Shown here piece by piece: positions 32,000 through 40,522 of a stretch of 48,539 nucleotides of DNA. Source of the DNA: JAEKLB01 sp050249235 (GTDB lineage Bacteria > Actinomycetota > Acidimicrobiia > Acidimicrobiales > CADCSY01); the NCBI GenBank assembly GCA_050249235.1, contig JBFWQW010000011.1, positions 1 to 48,539 of the forward strand, written 5' to 3'. The position numbers and the translations under genes were made by a program. The notes under the pieces were generated by a model that worked only from the letters and a program-made list of their open reading frames with translations, was not told the DNA's origin and did not search any database. Each line of letters begins with the position of its first letter. Position 1 is the first letter of the stretch.

Positions 32000-33541
32000 A
32001 TGCGACGTCCCCGGGCCGCGAACCGGCTGACCGCGTGCCTGGCGCTGCTGGTGCTGGCCGGGCTGCTCGCCACCCCGGCCTGCAACGACGACCGGCCCCG
32101 CTCGGCGTCGGCCGACATGCCCCCGGCGACGGGGCCGCCCGCCAGCACCACGTCGACCACGACGACGACAACGACGACGACGACGACGACCACGGTCCGC
32201 CCGGCCGGCGTCTGGGCCGACCCGGCCGGGGTGGGCCGGGCCTGGGGCAGCGTGTCCGGGCTGCTCACCTTCCGGGGCAACCCGAGCCGCACCTACCACG
32301 GCTCGGGCCCGCTGCCCCGGGTGGCCCCCACGCCGGCCTGGCGCTTCCCCGAACGGGGCAGCCTCTGCTCGCTGTCGCACGACCAGGCGGGAGAGCGGGA
32401 GTGGTGCGGCACCGGTTGGACCGGGCAGCCGGCCGTGTTCGAGCGCGAGGGCCGGACGTGGGTGGTGTTCGGCGCCTACGACCGGGCCGTGCACTTCCTC
32501 GACGCCGCGACCGGTGAGCGCCTGCTCCCGGACTTCCCCACCGGTGACCTGATCAAGGGCTCCGTGACGATCGACCCCGACGGCTACCCGCTCGTCTACG
32601 TGGGGTCGAGGGACAACTTCTACCGGGTCATCGCCATCGACGGGCCCGAGCCGGTCGAGCTGTACCGGCTCAGCGCCACGGCCGTGCGGCCCTCCCTCTG
32701 GAACAACGACTGGGACGGGGCCGGCCTGGTCCTCGACGACTTCCTGGTCGAGGGGGGCGAGAACGGCCAGCTCCACGTGGTCGAGCTGCACCGCGGCTAC
32801 GGACCGGACGGGAGGGTGCAGGTCGCACCGGAGCTCGTCTTCCACACCCCCGGATGGGACCGAGAGCTGCTCGACGCCATCGGCGACCTGAACGTGTCGA
32901 TCGAGGGCTCGGTGGCGGTGCGGGGCAGCGTGGTGTACTTCGCCAATTCGGGCGGCCTGGTGCAGGGCTGGGACCTGGCCGGCCTCCGGGAGGGCCGGGC
33001 ACCGGCCCGGGTGTTCCGCTACTGGACCGGCGACGACACCGACGCCACCGTGGTGATCGACGAGGACGGCGCGCTCTACGTCGGCGTCCAGCACGAGCGC
33101 GACAACGGCCGGATCGCCGAGGTCGGCCAGATGATCAAGCTCGACCCCTCCCGGACCGGGGACCCGCTCGTGTGGCGGGTCGACGATCCCGGGGAGCGGC
33201 CGTCGGGGGTGTGGGGGACACCGGCGCTGCACCGCGACGTGGTGGTCTTCGACACCGACGACGGCGAGGTGGTCGCCATCGACCGGGACACCGGCGGGGT
33301 GCGGTGGCGCATCCAGCTGCGGGGGCCGACGTGGCAGTCGCCGGTGGTCGTCGACGACGTCCTGCTGATCGGCGACTGCGGCGGTGACCTCCACGCCTTC
33401 GACGTCGCCGACACCCACGCCCCGCCCCGGCCCCTGTGGACGGTCCACCTCGGCGGGTGCATCGAGTCCACCCCGGCGGTGTGGCGCGGCGTCGTCTACG
33501 TCGGCACCCGGGCCGGCGCGGTGCACGCCCTGCGGCCCTGA
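32000..33541 (+). CDS. Lipoprotein with PQQ-like beta-propeller
   Basis: ATG 32000 gives 513 residues. The signal peptide ends LLATPACNDD, a likely lipobox. A linker carries a run of about 13 Thr (residues about 60-75) from an ACG/ACA microsatellite. The rest is a beta-propeller of PQQ/WD-like blades: GSVSGLLTFRGNPSRTYHG, WVVFGAYDRAVHFLDAATGE, LYVGVQHE, VVVFDTDDGEVVAIDRDTGGVRW, LLIGDCGGDLHAFD, VVYVGTRAGAVHAL. No PQQ ligand set is obvious, so it may be a binding or scaffold protein. It follows the small Cys protein by 14 bases. Confidence 0.82.
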   Translation: MRRPRAANRLTACLALLVLAGLLATPACNDDRPRSASADMPPATGPPASTTSTTTTTTTTTTTTTVRPAGVWADPAGVGRAWGSVSGLLTFRGNPSRTYHGSGPLPRVAPTPAWRFPERGSLCSLSHDQAGEREWCGTGWTGQPAVFEREGRTWVVFGAYDRAVHFLDAATGERLLPDFPTGDLIKGSVTIDPDGYPLVYVGSRDNFYRVIAIDGPEPVELYRLSATAVRPSLWNNDWDGAGLVLDDFLVEGGENGQLHVVELHRGYGPDGRVQVAPELVFHTPGWDRELLDAIGDLNVSIEGSVAVRGSVVYFANSGGLVQGWDLAGLREGRAPARVFRYWTGDDTDATVVIDEDGALYVGVQHERDNGRIAEVGQMIKLDPSRTGDPLVWRVDDPGERPSGVWGTPALHRDVVVFDTDDGEVVAIDRDTGGVRWRIQLRGPTWQSPVVVDDVLLIGDCGGDLHAFDVADTHAPPRPLWTVHLGGCIESTPAVWRGVVYVGTRAGAVHALRP

Positions 33542-33546
33542 GGGTT

Positions 33547-33634
33547 GGCCCCGCCGTCCGCTCTGGGCGCCTCCGGCGCCGGGCCGCTCGGGCCCCGCCG
33601 TCCGCTGTGGGCGCCTCCGGCGCCGGGCCCGCTA
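33547..33634. repeat. 44-bp direct duplication with GGCGCC hairpins between convergent genes
   Basis: Two copies of a 44-bp unit begin at 33547 and 33591. Each contains GGCGCC-TCC-GGCGCC, an inverted repeat that can fold into a strong hairpin. They lie between the convergent PQQ lipoprotein and DEAD-box helicase genes and could stop transcription from both sides. Confidence 0.6.
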
Positions 33635-35332
33635 CCGGCGTTCCCGCCGCACGGTCGCCTTACGGCCCTTGATGGTGCTGGCGTTGACGGCGGCGATCAC
33701 CTCGTCGGCGGCGGCGGCCGGCACCTCGACGATCGAGAACCGCTCGGTGATCTCGATGGGCCCGATGTCGCGACCGCTCAGGCTGGTCTCGTTGGCGATG
33801 GCACCGACGAGGTCGGCCGGCCGGATGCCGGCGGTCCGGCCGGCGCCGACGTAGAGCCGGGTGCGGGGCCCCGGGGAGGCGGCCCTCGGCCCGGGCCCCC
33901 GACCGGTCGCCCGTCGGGGGACGGGGCCGCCCGCCGGCGGGGAGGCGTCGGGGATGTCCTCGGCGTCCTCGTCGCCCCCGAGGGCCTCGTGGGCGAGCTT
34001 GACCGCGGCCAGCGCGATCTCGACGAGGTCGAAGTCGGCCGAGAGCGTGTCGACCACGACCCGGACGTGGTCGAGGTCGTCGTCCTCGATCGAGGCCCGG
34101 AGCCGGTCGAGGGTGGCCGCCAGACGGCGGCTGCGGAGGTCGGCGACGGTGGGGATCCGTTCGATCGCGATCGGCTCGCCCACCAGCCGCTCGATGTTCT
34201 TCAGCAGGCGGTGCTCGCGGGGCTCGGCGAGGGTGATGGCGATGCCCTCCCGCCCGGCCCGCCCGACGCGGCCGACGCGGTGGACGTAGGCCTCGGGGGC
34301 CGAGGGCACGTCGTAGTTGACGACGTGGCTGAGGTGGTCGACGTCGAGGCCGCGGGCGGCCACGTCGGTGGCGATCAGGAGGTCGGCGGTCCCGGCCCGG
34401 AGCCGCCCCATCACCCGGTCCCGCTGGGCCTGGTCCATCCCGCCGTGGAGGGCCTCGGCCCGGTAGCCGCGCCCGTTGAGCGTCTCGGTGAGCTGGTCGA
34501 CCTCGGTGCGGGTGCGGCAGAACACCAGGGCGGCGGTGGGTCCCTCGAGGTCGAGGATCCGGCCCAGGGCGGCCGGCTTGTGGGCCCGAGCCACCAGGTA
34601 GGCGGTCTGGCGGACGAGGGGCGGCCCGCCACCGGCGAACGGGGCCCGCCCGATCTCGATCCGCACCGGGTCGGTGAGGTGGCGCCGGGCGATGGCGCCG
34701 ATCCGCCCCGGCAGGGTGGCGGAGAAGAGCACGGTCTGGCGGGCCGGGGGCGTGGCCGCGAGGAGCCGCTCGATGTCGTCGGCGAAGCCCATGTCGAGCA
34801 TCTCGTCGGCCTCGTCGAGCACGACCACCTCGACGGCGTCGAGCCGGAGGCCACCCCGGTCGAGCAGGTCGATCGCCCGGCCGGGCGTGGCCACCACCAC
34901 GTCGACGCCCCGGGCCAGGCCCTGCAGCTGGCGGAAGGCGGGCTGGCCTCCGTACACGGGGAGGACCCGGGCGCCGATGGACCGCCCGTAGCGGTGCACC
35001 GCCTCCGACACCTGCATGGCGAGCTCCCGGGTGGGCACCAGGACCAGGGCCCGGGGCTCGGTGGTGGCCTCGCCGGCCGCCAGTCGCTGGAGCAGCGGGA
35101 GCGCGAACGCCGCCGTCTTGCCGGTGCCCGTGGCCGCCTGGCCGAGGAGGTCGCGCCCGAGCAGGAGGGGCGGGACCGCCTCGCGCTGGATCGGCGTGGG
35201 CTCCTCGTAGCCGAGCTCGTCGAGCGACCGGAGCAGCGCCGGCCCGAGCCCCAGACCGGCGAAGCCCACCGGCAACGCGGGGTCGATCGGCAACGCGGAG
35301 CCGACCGGCACACGGTCGTCGGGGCTCGTCAC
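33632..35332 (-). CDS. DEAD-box RNA helicase with DbpA-type RNA-binding domain
   Basis: A 566-residue helicase from GTG 35332. Motifs in order: Q-motif (FAGLGLGPALLRSLDELGYEEPTPIQ), motif I ATGTGKT, Ia PTRELA, Ib TPGR, II LDEADEMLDMGF, III SAT, then RecA2 with IATDVAARGLDVDHLSHVVNYD and HRVGRVGRAG. The last 75 residues (RLYVGAGRTAGIRPADLVGAIA, IEITERFSIVEVP) are a DbpA RNA-binding domain. It resembles DeaD/CsdA, which act in ribosome assembly and RNA turnover, especially in the cold. An acidic linker (EDDDLDHVRV, GDEDAEDIPDA) joins the parts. Confidence 0.93.
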   Translation of the reverse strand: MTSPDDRVPVGSALPIDPALPVGFAGLGLGPALLRSLDELGYEEPTPIQREAVPPLLLGRDLLGQAATGTGKTAAFALPLLQRLAAGEATTEPRALVLVPTRELAMQVSEAVHRYGRSIGARVLPVYGGQPAFRQLQGLARGVDVVVATPGRAIDLLDRGGLRLDAVEVVVLDEADEMLDMGFADDIERLLAATPPARQTVLFSATLPGRIGAIARRHLTDPVRIEIGRAPFAGGGPPLVRQTAYLVARAHKPAALGRILDLEGPTAALVFCRTRTEVDQLTETLNGRGYRAEALHGGMDQAQRDRVMGRLRAGTADLLIATDVAARGLDVDHLSHVVNYDVPSAPEAYVHRVGRVGRAGREGIAITLAEPREHRLLKNIERLVGEPIAIERIPTVADLRSRRLAATLDRLRASIEDDDLDHVRVVVDTLSADFDLVEIALAAVKLAHEALGGDEDAEDIPDASPPAGGPVPRRATGRGPGPRAASPGPRTRLYVGAGRTAGIRPADLVGAIANETSLSGRDIGPIEITERFSIVEVPAAAADEVIAAVNASTIKGRKATVRRERR

Positions 35333-35435
35333 CCCTGCATCCTCCACCGCCCGCGCCCGGCGCGCCCCATTCACGCCGGGTCGGCACCCGCCCTCCGCCT
35401 TGCTCGCCGGTCGGGCGGGTGATGGACTGCCGGGC

Positions 35436-36608
35436 TTGCCCAGCGACCCCGACCGCCGGGCCCGGTGGCCCGACCGCCGACCCGGCGCCGACCGCCGCCT
35501 CGTCCACGTCGAGGGACGGGAGCTCCCGGACGAGGACGTCATCGTCGCCGCCGGGCCCCCGCTGCCGCTCTGGCGGCGCGGTGCCTACCTCTTCATCGGC
35601 CTCGGGCTCTTCGTCACCGCCCTCGGCTTCATGAAGGCCGGCGCCAGCGAGCTGGTCGACGTCCTCGAGGGGTCGATCTTCACGGACAGCGCGTGGAGCA
35701 CCCTCGGCTTCGGCTGGCTCGGCGCCTGCCTGGTGCTGTCCGGCTCGCCGATCGCGGCGTCGGCGCTGGCCCTGCTCGACGGCGGCGCCATCGACCGCGT
35801 CCAGTCCTTCACGATGCTCACCGGCTCGCGCCTCGGGGCCGCCTTCGTCGTGCTCGTGGCCGGCACGGTCTACGCCGTGCGCCACACCACCGGGGACGGA
35901 CGACGAGCCCCCATCTCGATCGGGATCCTGTCGCTCCTGATGACGATGGTGACCTACGTGCCGGGCGCCCTGATCGGCTACGCCCTGCTCGAGCGGGGGA
36001 CCTTCGACGGCTTCGACATCGGCACCTCGCCGGGGTTGACGTCGGCGACCGATGCGGTCTTCGGGTGGGCGGTCGACGCCGGCCGCGACGTCCTGCCGTC
36101 GTGGTCGTTGTTCCCGGTGGGGCTGGTCGTGCTGCTGGGCGGCTTCGCGATGTTCGACAAGGTCCTGCCGGCCGTCGGGGGCGCCGAGCTCGAGGACCGC
36201 CCGGACAGCTGGTACGACCGGAAGTGGCCGATGTTCCTCCTCGGGTGCGGCGTGTGCCTGCTCACCCTCTCGGTGTCGGTCGCGCTGACGGTGCTCGTGC
36301 CGCTGGTGGCCAAGGGCTACCTCCGCCGGGCCAACACCCTCCCGTACATCGCCGGGGCCAACATCACGACCCTGGCCGACACGCTCGTCGCCGCCGTGCT
36401 CCTCGGCAACCAGGACGCCGTCCGGGTGGTGCTGGCCGTGACCGTGTCCGTGACGGTGTGGACGCTCCTGGTCCTGACGGTCGCCTACCCGGCGGTGCGA
36501 CGGGGCTGCCTCGGCCTCGCCCGCCTGGCCCTCGAGTCGACCAGCCGGCTGGTGGCGTTCGTCGCCATCCTCTTCGCGGTGCCCCTCTTCCTCATCGTCG
36601 CCCTCTGA
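35436..36608 (+). CDS. Na/Pi cotransporter-like membrane protein
   Basis: About 390 residues if TTG 35436 is the start; TTG 35400 is the alternative and no good ribosome-binding site marks either. Eight or so membrane segments with two repeat motifs characteristic of the NptA/SLC34 fold: GSPIAASALALLDGG and IAGANITTLADTLVAAVLL. The usual QSSS-type motif is changed, so phosphate transport is likely but not assured. The N-terminal 45 residues are polar and cytoplasmic. Its 3' end overlaps the convergent tag gene by 17 bases. Confidence 0.7.
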   Translation: MPSDPDRRARWPDRRPGADRRLVHVEGRELPDEDVIVAAGPPLPLWRRGAYLFIGLGLFVTALGFMKAGASELVDVLEGSIFTDSAWSTLGFGWLGACLVLSGSPIAASALALLDGGAIDRVQSFTMLTGSRLGAAFVVLVAGTVYAVRHTTGDGRRAPISIGILSLLMTMVTYVPGALIGYALLERGTFDGFDIGTSPGLTSATDAVFGWAVDAGRDVLPSWSLFPVGLVVLLGGFAMFDKVLPAVGGAELEDRPDSWYDRKWPMFLLGCGVCLLTLSVSVALTVLVPLVAKGYLRRANTLPYIAGANITTLADTLVAAVLLGNQDAVRVVLAVTVSVTVWTLLVLTVAYPAVRRGCLGLARLALESTSRLVAFVAILFAVPLFLIVAL

Positions 36609-37242
36609 CGACGGGGCCGAGGGCCCGGCGGTCCTCCTCGCAGCGGGCCCGCACGAAGCAGCCCCGCCCGTGGTCGTTGACGATGCCGAGCGACTGCATG
36701 GCGGCGTAGGCGGTGGTCGGCCCGACGAAGCGGAACCCGAGTCGGCGGAGGTCGCGGGCCAGCCCGACCGATGCCGGCGTGGCGCTCGGGACGTCGCCGG
36801 GCCGGGTGGGGGCCTTCCGGCCCCGCCGGGCCGGCTCGTGGGACCACACCACCTCGGCGAGGGTCCGCCCCTCGCGGTGCAGCCCGGCCGTCGCCCGGCC
36901 GTTGGCGATGGCCGCCTCGATCTTGCCCCGGTGCCGCACGATCGACGGGTCGGCCAGCAGCCGGGCCACGTCGTCGTCGTCGAAGGCGGCCAGCCGGGCC
37001 GGGTCGAAGCCGGCGAAGGCCCGCCGGAACCCCTCCCGCTTGCGGAGGATCGTGAGCCAGGAGAGCCCCGACTGGAAGCCCTCGAGGCACAGCTTCTCGA
37101 GCAGCCGGGTGTCGTCGGCGACCGGCCGGCCCCACTCGTCGTCGTGGTAGGCCAGGTAGTCGGGCGCCGAGAGGCACCACCGGCAGCGCCGGCGGCCGTC
37201 GGGCCCGACCGCGGTGAGCCGGCCCGGATCGTCCCCGGTCAC
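36592..37242 (-). CDS. tag: DNA-3-methyladenine glycosylase I
   Basis: A 216-residue base-excision repair enzyme from GTG 37242. C20 and H33 (RRCRWC... YHDDEWG) match the E. coli Tag zinc ligands Cys4 and His17; the C-terminal NDHGRGC supplies the second His and Cys. EGFQSGLSWLTILRKREGFRRAF is the glycosylase helix-hairpin region. It removes 3-methyladenine from alkylated DNA. The extra 16 N-terminal residues are Arg/Gly-rich. Confidence 0.93.
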   Translation of the reverse strand: MTGDDPGRLTAVGPDGRRRCRWCLSAPDYLAYHDDEWGRPVADDTRLLEKLCLEGFQSGLSWLTILRKREGFRRAFAGFDPARLAAFDDDDVARLLADPSIVRHRGKIEAAIANGRATAGLHREGRTLAEVVWSHEPARRGRKAPTRPGDVPSATPASVGLARDLRRLGFRFVGPTTAYAAMQSLGIVNDHGRGCFVRARCEEDRRALGPVVRGRR

Positions 37243-37258
37243 CGGCGGCGCCGGGCGG

Positions 37259-37984
37259 TCAGGACCCGCCGCGCTCGGCGCCGGCGGTCGCGGGCGTCTC
37301 GCCCTGCTGGTGCACCGCCAGCCAGATGCCCACCCCGACGGCGGCCCCGACCAGCGGCCACACGATGAAGGCCCAGAGCTGGGCCAGCGCGTCGCTACCC
37401 GAGAAGAGGGCGGCGCCGAGGCTCCGGGCCGGGTTCACCGACGTGTTGTCGACCGGGATGGTGGCCAGGTGGATCATCGCCAGGGTGAGGCCGGCGGCGA
37501 GGCCGCCGAAGCCGGTGGGGTAGCCGACCGTGGTGGTGGAGAGCACCACGAACACGAGGATGGCGGTGAACACGATCTCGACGACGATCACGGAGCCGAG
37601 GCCGAAGGCGCTGCCGATCTCGTCGCCCCAGCCGTTGGCGGCGAAGATGCCGCCGGTCTGGTCGAGGTCGCCCCCCTCGGTGACGACGAAGAGGAGGAGG
37701 CCGCCGATCGTGGCGCCGGCGAACTGGGCGACCCAGTAGTAGACGGCCTGGGCCTGGGTGATCTTCCGGGTGAGCAGGAAGGCCAGGGTGACGGCTGGGT
37801 TGATGTGGCAGCCCGACACGTGGCCGATGGCGTAGGCCATGGCGAGCAGCGAGAAGCCGAACGCGAGCGACACGCCGAAGGCGCCGATGGCGTCGACGGC
37901 GAGGATGGCGCTCCCCGGACCGATGAGCATCAGCACCGCCGTGCCCACCACCTCGGCGGCGGCGATCCGTGCGTTGTTCGACAT
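37259..37984 (-). CDS. aqpZ: Aquaporin Z
   Basis: A 241-residue six-helix channel. NPA motifs at 62-64 (INPAVT) and 184-186 (VNPARS). The selectivity filter matches E. coli AqpZ: Phe42, His172, Thr181 and Arg187, a water-specific set rather than a glycerol facilitator. The extra stretch VVTEGGDLDQTGGIFAANGWGDEIG forms the outside loop between helices 3 and 4. The ATG at 37984 begins MSNNARIAAAE; it starts 17 bases beyond tag on the same strand. Confidence 0.93.
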   Translation of the reverse strand: MSNNARIAAAEVVGTAVLMLIGPGSAILAVDAIGAFGVSLAFGFSLLAMAYAIGHVSGCHINPAVTLAFLLTRKITQAQAVYYWVAQFAGATIGGLLLFVVTEGGDLDQTGGIFAANGWGDEIGSAFGLGSVIVVEIVFTAILVFVVLSTTTVGYPTGFGGLAAGLTLAMIHLATIPVDNTSVNPARSLGAALFSGSDALAQLWAFIVWPLVGAAVGVGIWLAVHQQGETPATAGAERGGS

Positions 37985-38079
37985 CTCGAGGCTCCCTCCG
38001 GCGGCTCGTCGGGCACGTTAGGCCCGTGACGGGTGCCCCGGCAGTGATCCGCCGGCGCCGCGGCACCCGGCCGGGCGGC

Positions 38080-38427
38080 TCAGAAGATCCAGCCCTCGGC
38101 GCCGTCCACGGGGAGCTGGTCGACCCAGACGAACTCGAGCCCGGCCAGCGTGGCGTAGTGCTCGTCGACGGAGGTGTCGCCGATGTGGATCAACCGCTCG
38201 CACTCGAACCGGGCGACGATGTCGGACAGGTGGTGCTTGTGGCCGACGAAGTCGACCTCGACCTCGTGGGCCGCCCACATCGTGCGCTGGAAGGCCACGG
38301 TGCGGTCCGAGGAGCTGCCGATCACGTAGCCGAGCGACTTGGCCCGTCGCACCATCTCGAGGGTGACGGGCCCCGGGGGGTCGCCGGTCTCGAGGGTGCC
38401 GTCGATGTCGAAGCTGACGAGGATCAC
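38080..38427 (-). CDS. Small HAD-like hydrolase
   Basis: I start at GTG 38427 (AGAAGGCCCCCC before it), giving 115 residues. FDIDGTLETGD is the DxDGT motif; GSSSDRTVAFQRTM and HIGDTSVDEHYATLAG are the second and fourth HAD motifs. There is no cap domain and the protein is very short for a phosphatase, as in C0-type HADs. The family dephosphorylates small metabolites or tRNA/sugar phosphates; the substrate is unknown. Confidence 0.78.
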   Translation of the reverse strand: MILVSFDIDGTLETGDPPGPVTLEMVRRAKSLGYVIGSSSDRTVAFQRTMWAAHEVEVDFVGHKHHLSDIVARFECERLIHIGDTSVDEHYATLAGLEFVWVDQLPVDGAEGWIF

Positions 38428-38580
38428 GGGGGGCCTTCTGCGTCGGGCCGGCTCGGCGGTCGGGGCGCGGTCGACCGAGATGGTTCCAGACGCCGCCGGC
38501 CCGCACCTCCTCGACGCGGCGGGCCGTACCAACGGGGACCGGCGCTCCTGGTCATCGGAGAGTGCCTGCCGGCGGCGTGC

Positions 38581-40239
38581 TCAGCGCTTGACGGAGAGCG
38601 TCACCGGCTTCGACACCGTGGCGAAGAAGTCGTTCCCCTTGTCGTCGACGACCACGAACGCCGGGAAGTCCTCGACCTCGATGCGCCAGACCGCCTCCAT
38701 GCCGAGCTCGGGGTACTCGAGCACCTCGACCTTGCGGATGCACTCCTTGGCCAGCCTGGCCGCCGGCCCGCCGACCGAGCCGAGGTAGAAGCCGCCGTAG
38801 GTGGCACAGGCCTGGGTGACGGCGGGGGAGCGGTTGCCCTTGGCGATCATCACGAAGCTGCCGCCGGCGGCCTGGAACTGCTCGACGTAGGAGTCCATGC
38901 GGCCGGCGGTGGTGGGCCCGAAGGAGCCGGATGCGTAGCCCTCGGGCGTCTTGGCCGGGCCGGCGTAGTACACGGCCATGTCACGGAGGTAGTCGGGCAG
39001 GCCCTCGCCCCGGTCGAGCCGCTCCTTGAGCTTGGCGTGGGCGAGGTCGCGTGCGACCACCATCGGCCCGGTCAGGGCCAGGCGGGTCTTCACCGGGTGC
39101 TTCGACAGCTCGGCCCGGATCTCGGCCATGGGCCGGCCGAGGTCGATCGGCACGACCGCGCCCTCCAGGTCGGCCTCGGTCACGTCGGGGAGGAAGCGGG
39201 CCGGGTCGTGCTCGAGCTGCTCGAGGAAGACGCCCTCCTCGGTGATCTTGCCGAGCGCCTGGCGGTCGGCCGAGCAGGAGACCGCCAGCGCGACCGGGCA
39301 GGAGGCCCCGTGGCGGGGGAGGCGGACCACCCGCACGTCGTGGCAGAAGTACTTGCCGCCGAACTGGGCCCCGATGCCGGTGGCCTGGCTGACGCGCAGG
39401 ATCTCGGCCTCGAGCTCGAGGTCGCGGAAGCCCCGCCCGTCCGGCCCACCGGCGGTGGGGAGGGTGTCGAGGTAGCGGGCGCTGGCCAGCTTGGCGGTCT
39501 CGAGGGCCAGCTCGGCCGACGTCCCGCCGATCACCACGCCGAGGTGGTACGGCGGGCAGGCAGCGGTGCCGAGACTGCGGATCTTCTCGTCGATCCACCC
39601 CGCGAACGTGGTGGGGTTGAGGAGGGCCTTGGTCTCCTGGAAGAGGAGGCTCTTGTTCGCCGAGCCGCCCCCCTTGGCCATGAAGAGGAACGAGTAGGCC
39701 GCCCCGTCGGTGGCGGCGATCTTGATCTCGGCCGGGAGGTTGTTCCCGGTGTTCACCTCGTCCCACATGGACAGCGGCGACATCTGGGAGTAGCGGAGGT
39801 TGGCGTCCCGGTACGTCTCGAACACCCCGCGGGCGAGGGCGGCCTCGTCGCCGCCCCCGGTGAGCACGAACTGGCCCTTCTTGGCCTTGACGATGGCGGT
39901 CCCCGTGTCCTGGCAGCCGGGGAGGATGCCGCCGGACGCGATGGCGGCGTTGCGGAGCAGGTCGAGGGCGACGAAGCGGTCGTTCGGTGACGCCTCGGGG
40001 TCGTCGAGGATGGCGGCCAGCTGGGCCAGGTGGCCGGGGCGCAGCAGGTGGGCGATGTCGCGCATCGCCTCCCGGGCCAGGAGGGTGAGCGAGGCCGGCT
40101 CGACCCGGAGGAAGCGGTGGCCGGCGGCCTCGACGGTGGACACGCCCTCGGTGGTGAGGAGCCGGTAGGGCGTGGTGTCCCGGCCGAGGGGGAGGAGCTC
40201 GACGTGCTCGAACGGGGCGCTGGACGCGGGGTCGACCAT
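38581..40239 (-). CDS. Class I (iron-sulfur) fumarate hydratase
   Basis: A 552-residue single-chain fumarase from ATG 40239. The [4Fe-4S] cysteines are C109 (GCQDTGTA), C228 (AACPPYHLG) and C314 (RHGASCPVA), matching E. coli FumA C105/C224/C318. AKGGGSANKS and GPTTAGRMDSYV bind substrate. It hydrates fumarate to malate in the TCA cycle and is oxygen-sensitive in other bacteria. A TAGCGT hexamer (40253-40248) lies 8 bases before the ATG, suggesting a leaderless transcript. Confidence 0.94.
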   Translation of the reverse strand: MVDPASSAPFEHVELLPLGRDTTPYRLLTTEGVSTVEAAGHRFLRVEPASLTLLAREAMRDIAHLLRPGHLAQLAAILDDPEASPNDRFVALDLLRNAAIASGGILPGCQDTGTAIVKAKKGQFVLTGGGDEAALARGVFETYRDANLRYSQMSPLSMWDEVNTGNNLPAEIKIAATDGAAYSFLFMAKGGGSANKSLLFQETKALLNPTTFAGWIDEKIRSLGTAACPPYHLGVVIGGTSAELALETAKLASARYLDTLPTAGGPDGRGFRDLELEAEILRVSQATGIGAQFGGKYFCHDVRVVRLPRHGASCPVALAVSCSADRQALGKITEEGVFLEQLEHDPARFLPDVTEADLEGAVVPIDLGRPMAEIRAELSKHPVKTRLALTGPMVVARDLAHAKLKERLDRGEGLPDYLRDMAVYYAGPAKTPEGYASGSFGPTTAGRMDSYVEQFQAAGGSFVMIAKGNRSPAVTQACATYGGFYLGSVGGPAARLAKECIRKVEVLEYPELGMEAVWRIEVEDFPAFVVVDDKGNDFFATVSKPVTLSVKR

Positions 40240-40393
40240 CCCCGGCGACGCTACGCCCGTTCGCGGTACGGTACGAAACGGCCGCCCCCTGTGCAGCCCC
40301 GGTGCCGCCGGTGAAGCCCGGCGCCCGCTGGCAGGGGGGTCGCCCTTCGTTTCCCGGCAGGACGTGCAGCTTTTCTGCCCCGGCCACGTCGAC

Positions 40394-40447
40394 TGGACGC
40401 GAGCGTCCAAACCATGACTGGCGTCACACCTTGGCCCCGTCTAGGGT
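40394..40447 (+). promoter_or_regulatory. Candidate operator and -10 element upstream of the peptide transporter
   Basis: TGGACGC-GA-GCGTCCA (40394-40409) is a perfect 7-bp inverted repeat, and TAGGGT (40442-40447) resembles a -10 element about 75 bases before the dppB-like start. No clear -35. The rest of 40240-40522 has no gene I can support. Confidence 0.45.
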
Positions 40448-40522
40448 TCAGCGCCGGCTTCCGCACCGGGCTCAAACAGCACGGCAGTCGCCGAAGAGCG
40501 CTCAAATGACGAGGGGAGAGTC

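Noticed and set aside
40240..40522. Riboswitch or small RNA upstream of the peptide transporter
   Set aside because: I saw short inverted repeats but no recognisable riboswitch core, and the likely promoter lies downstream of most of the region.
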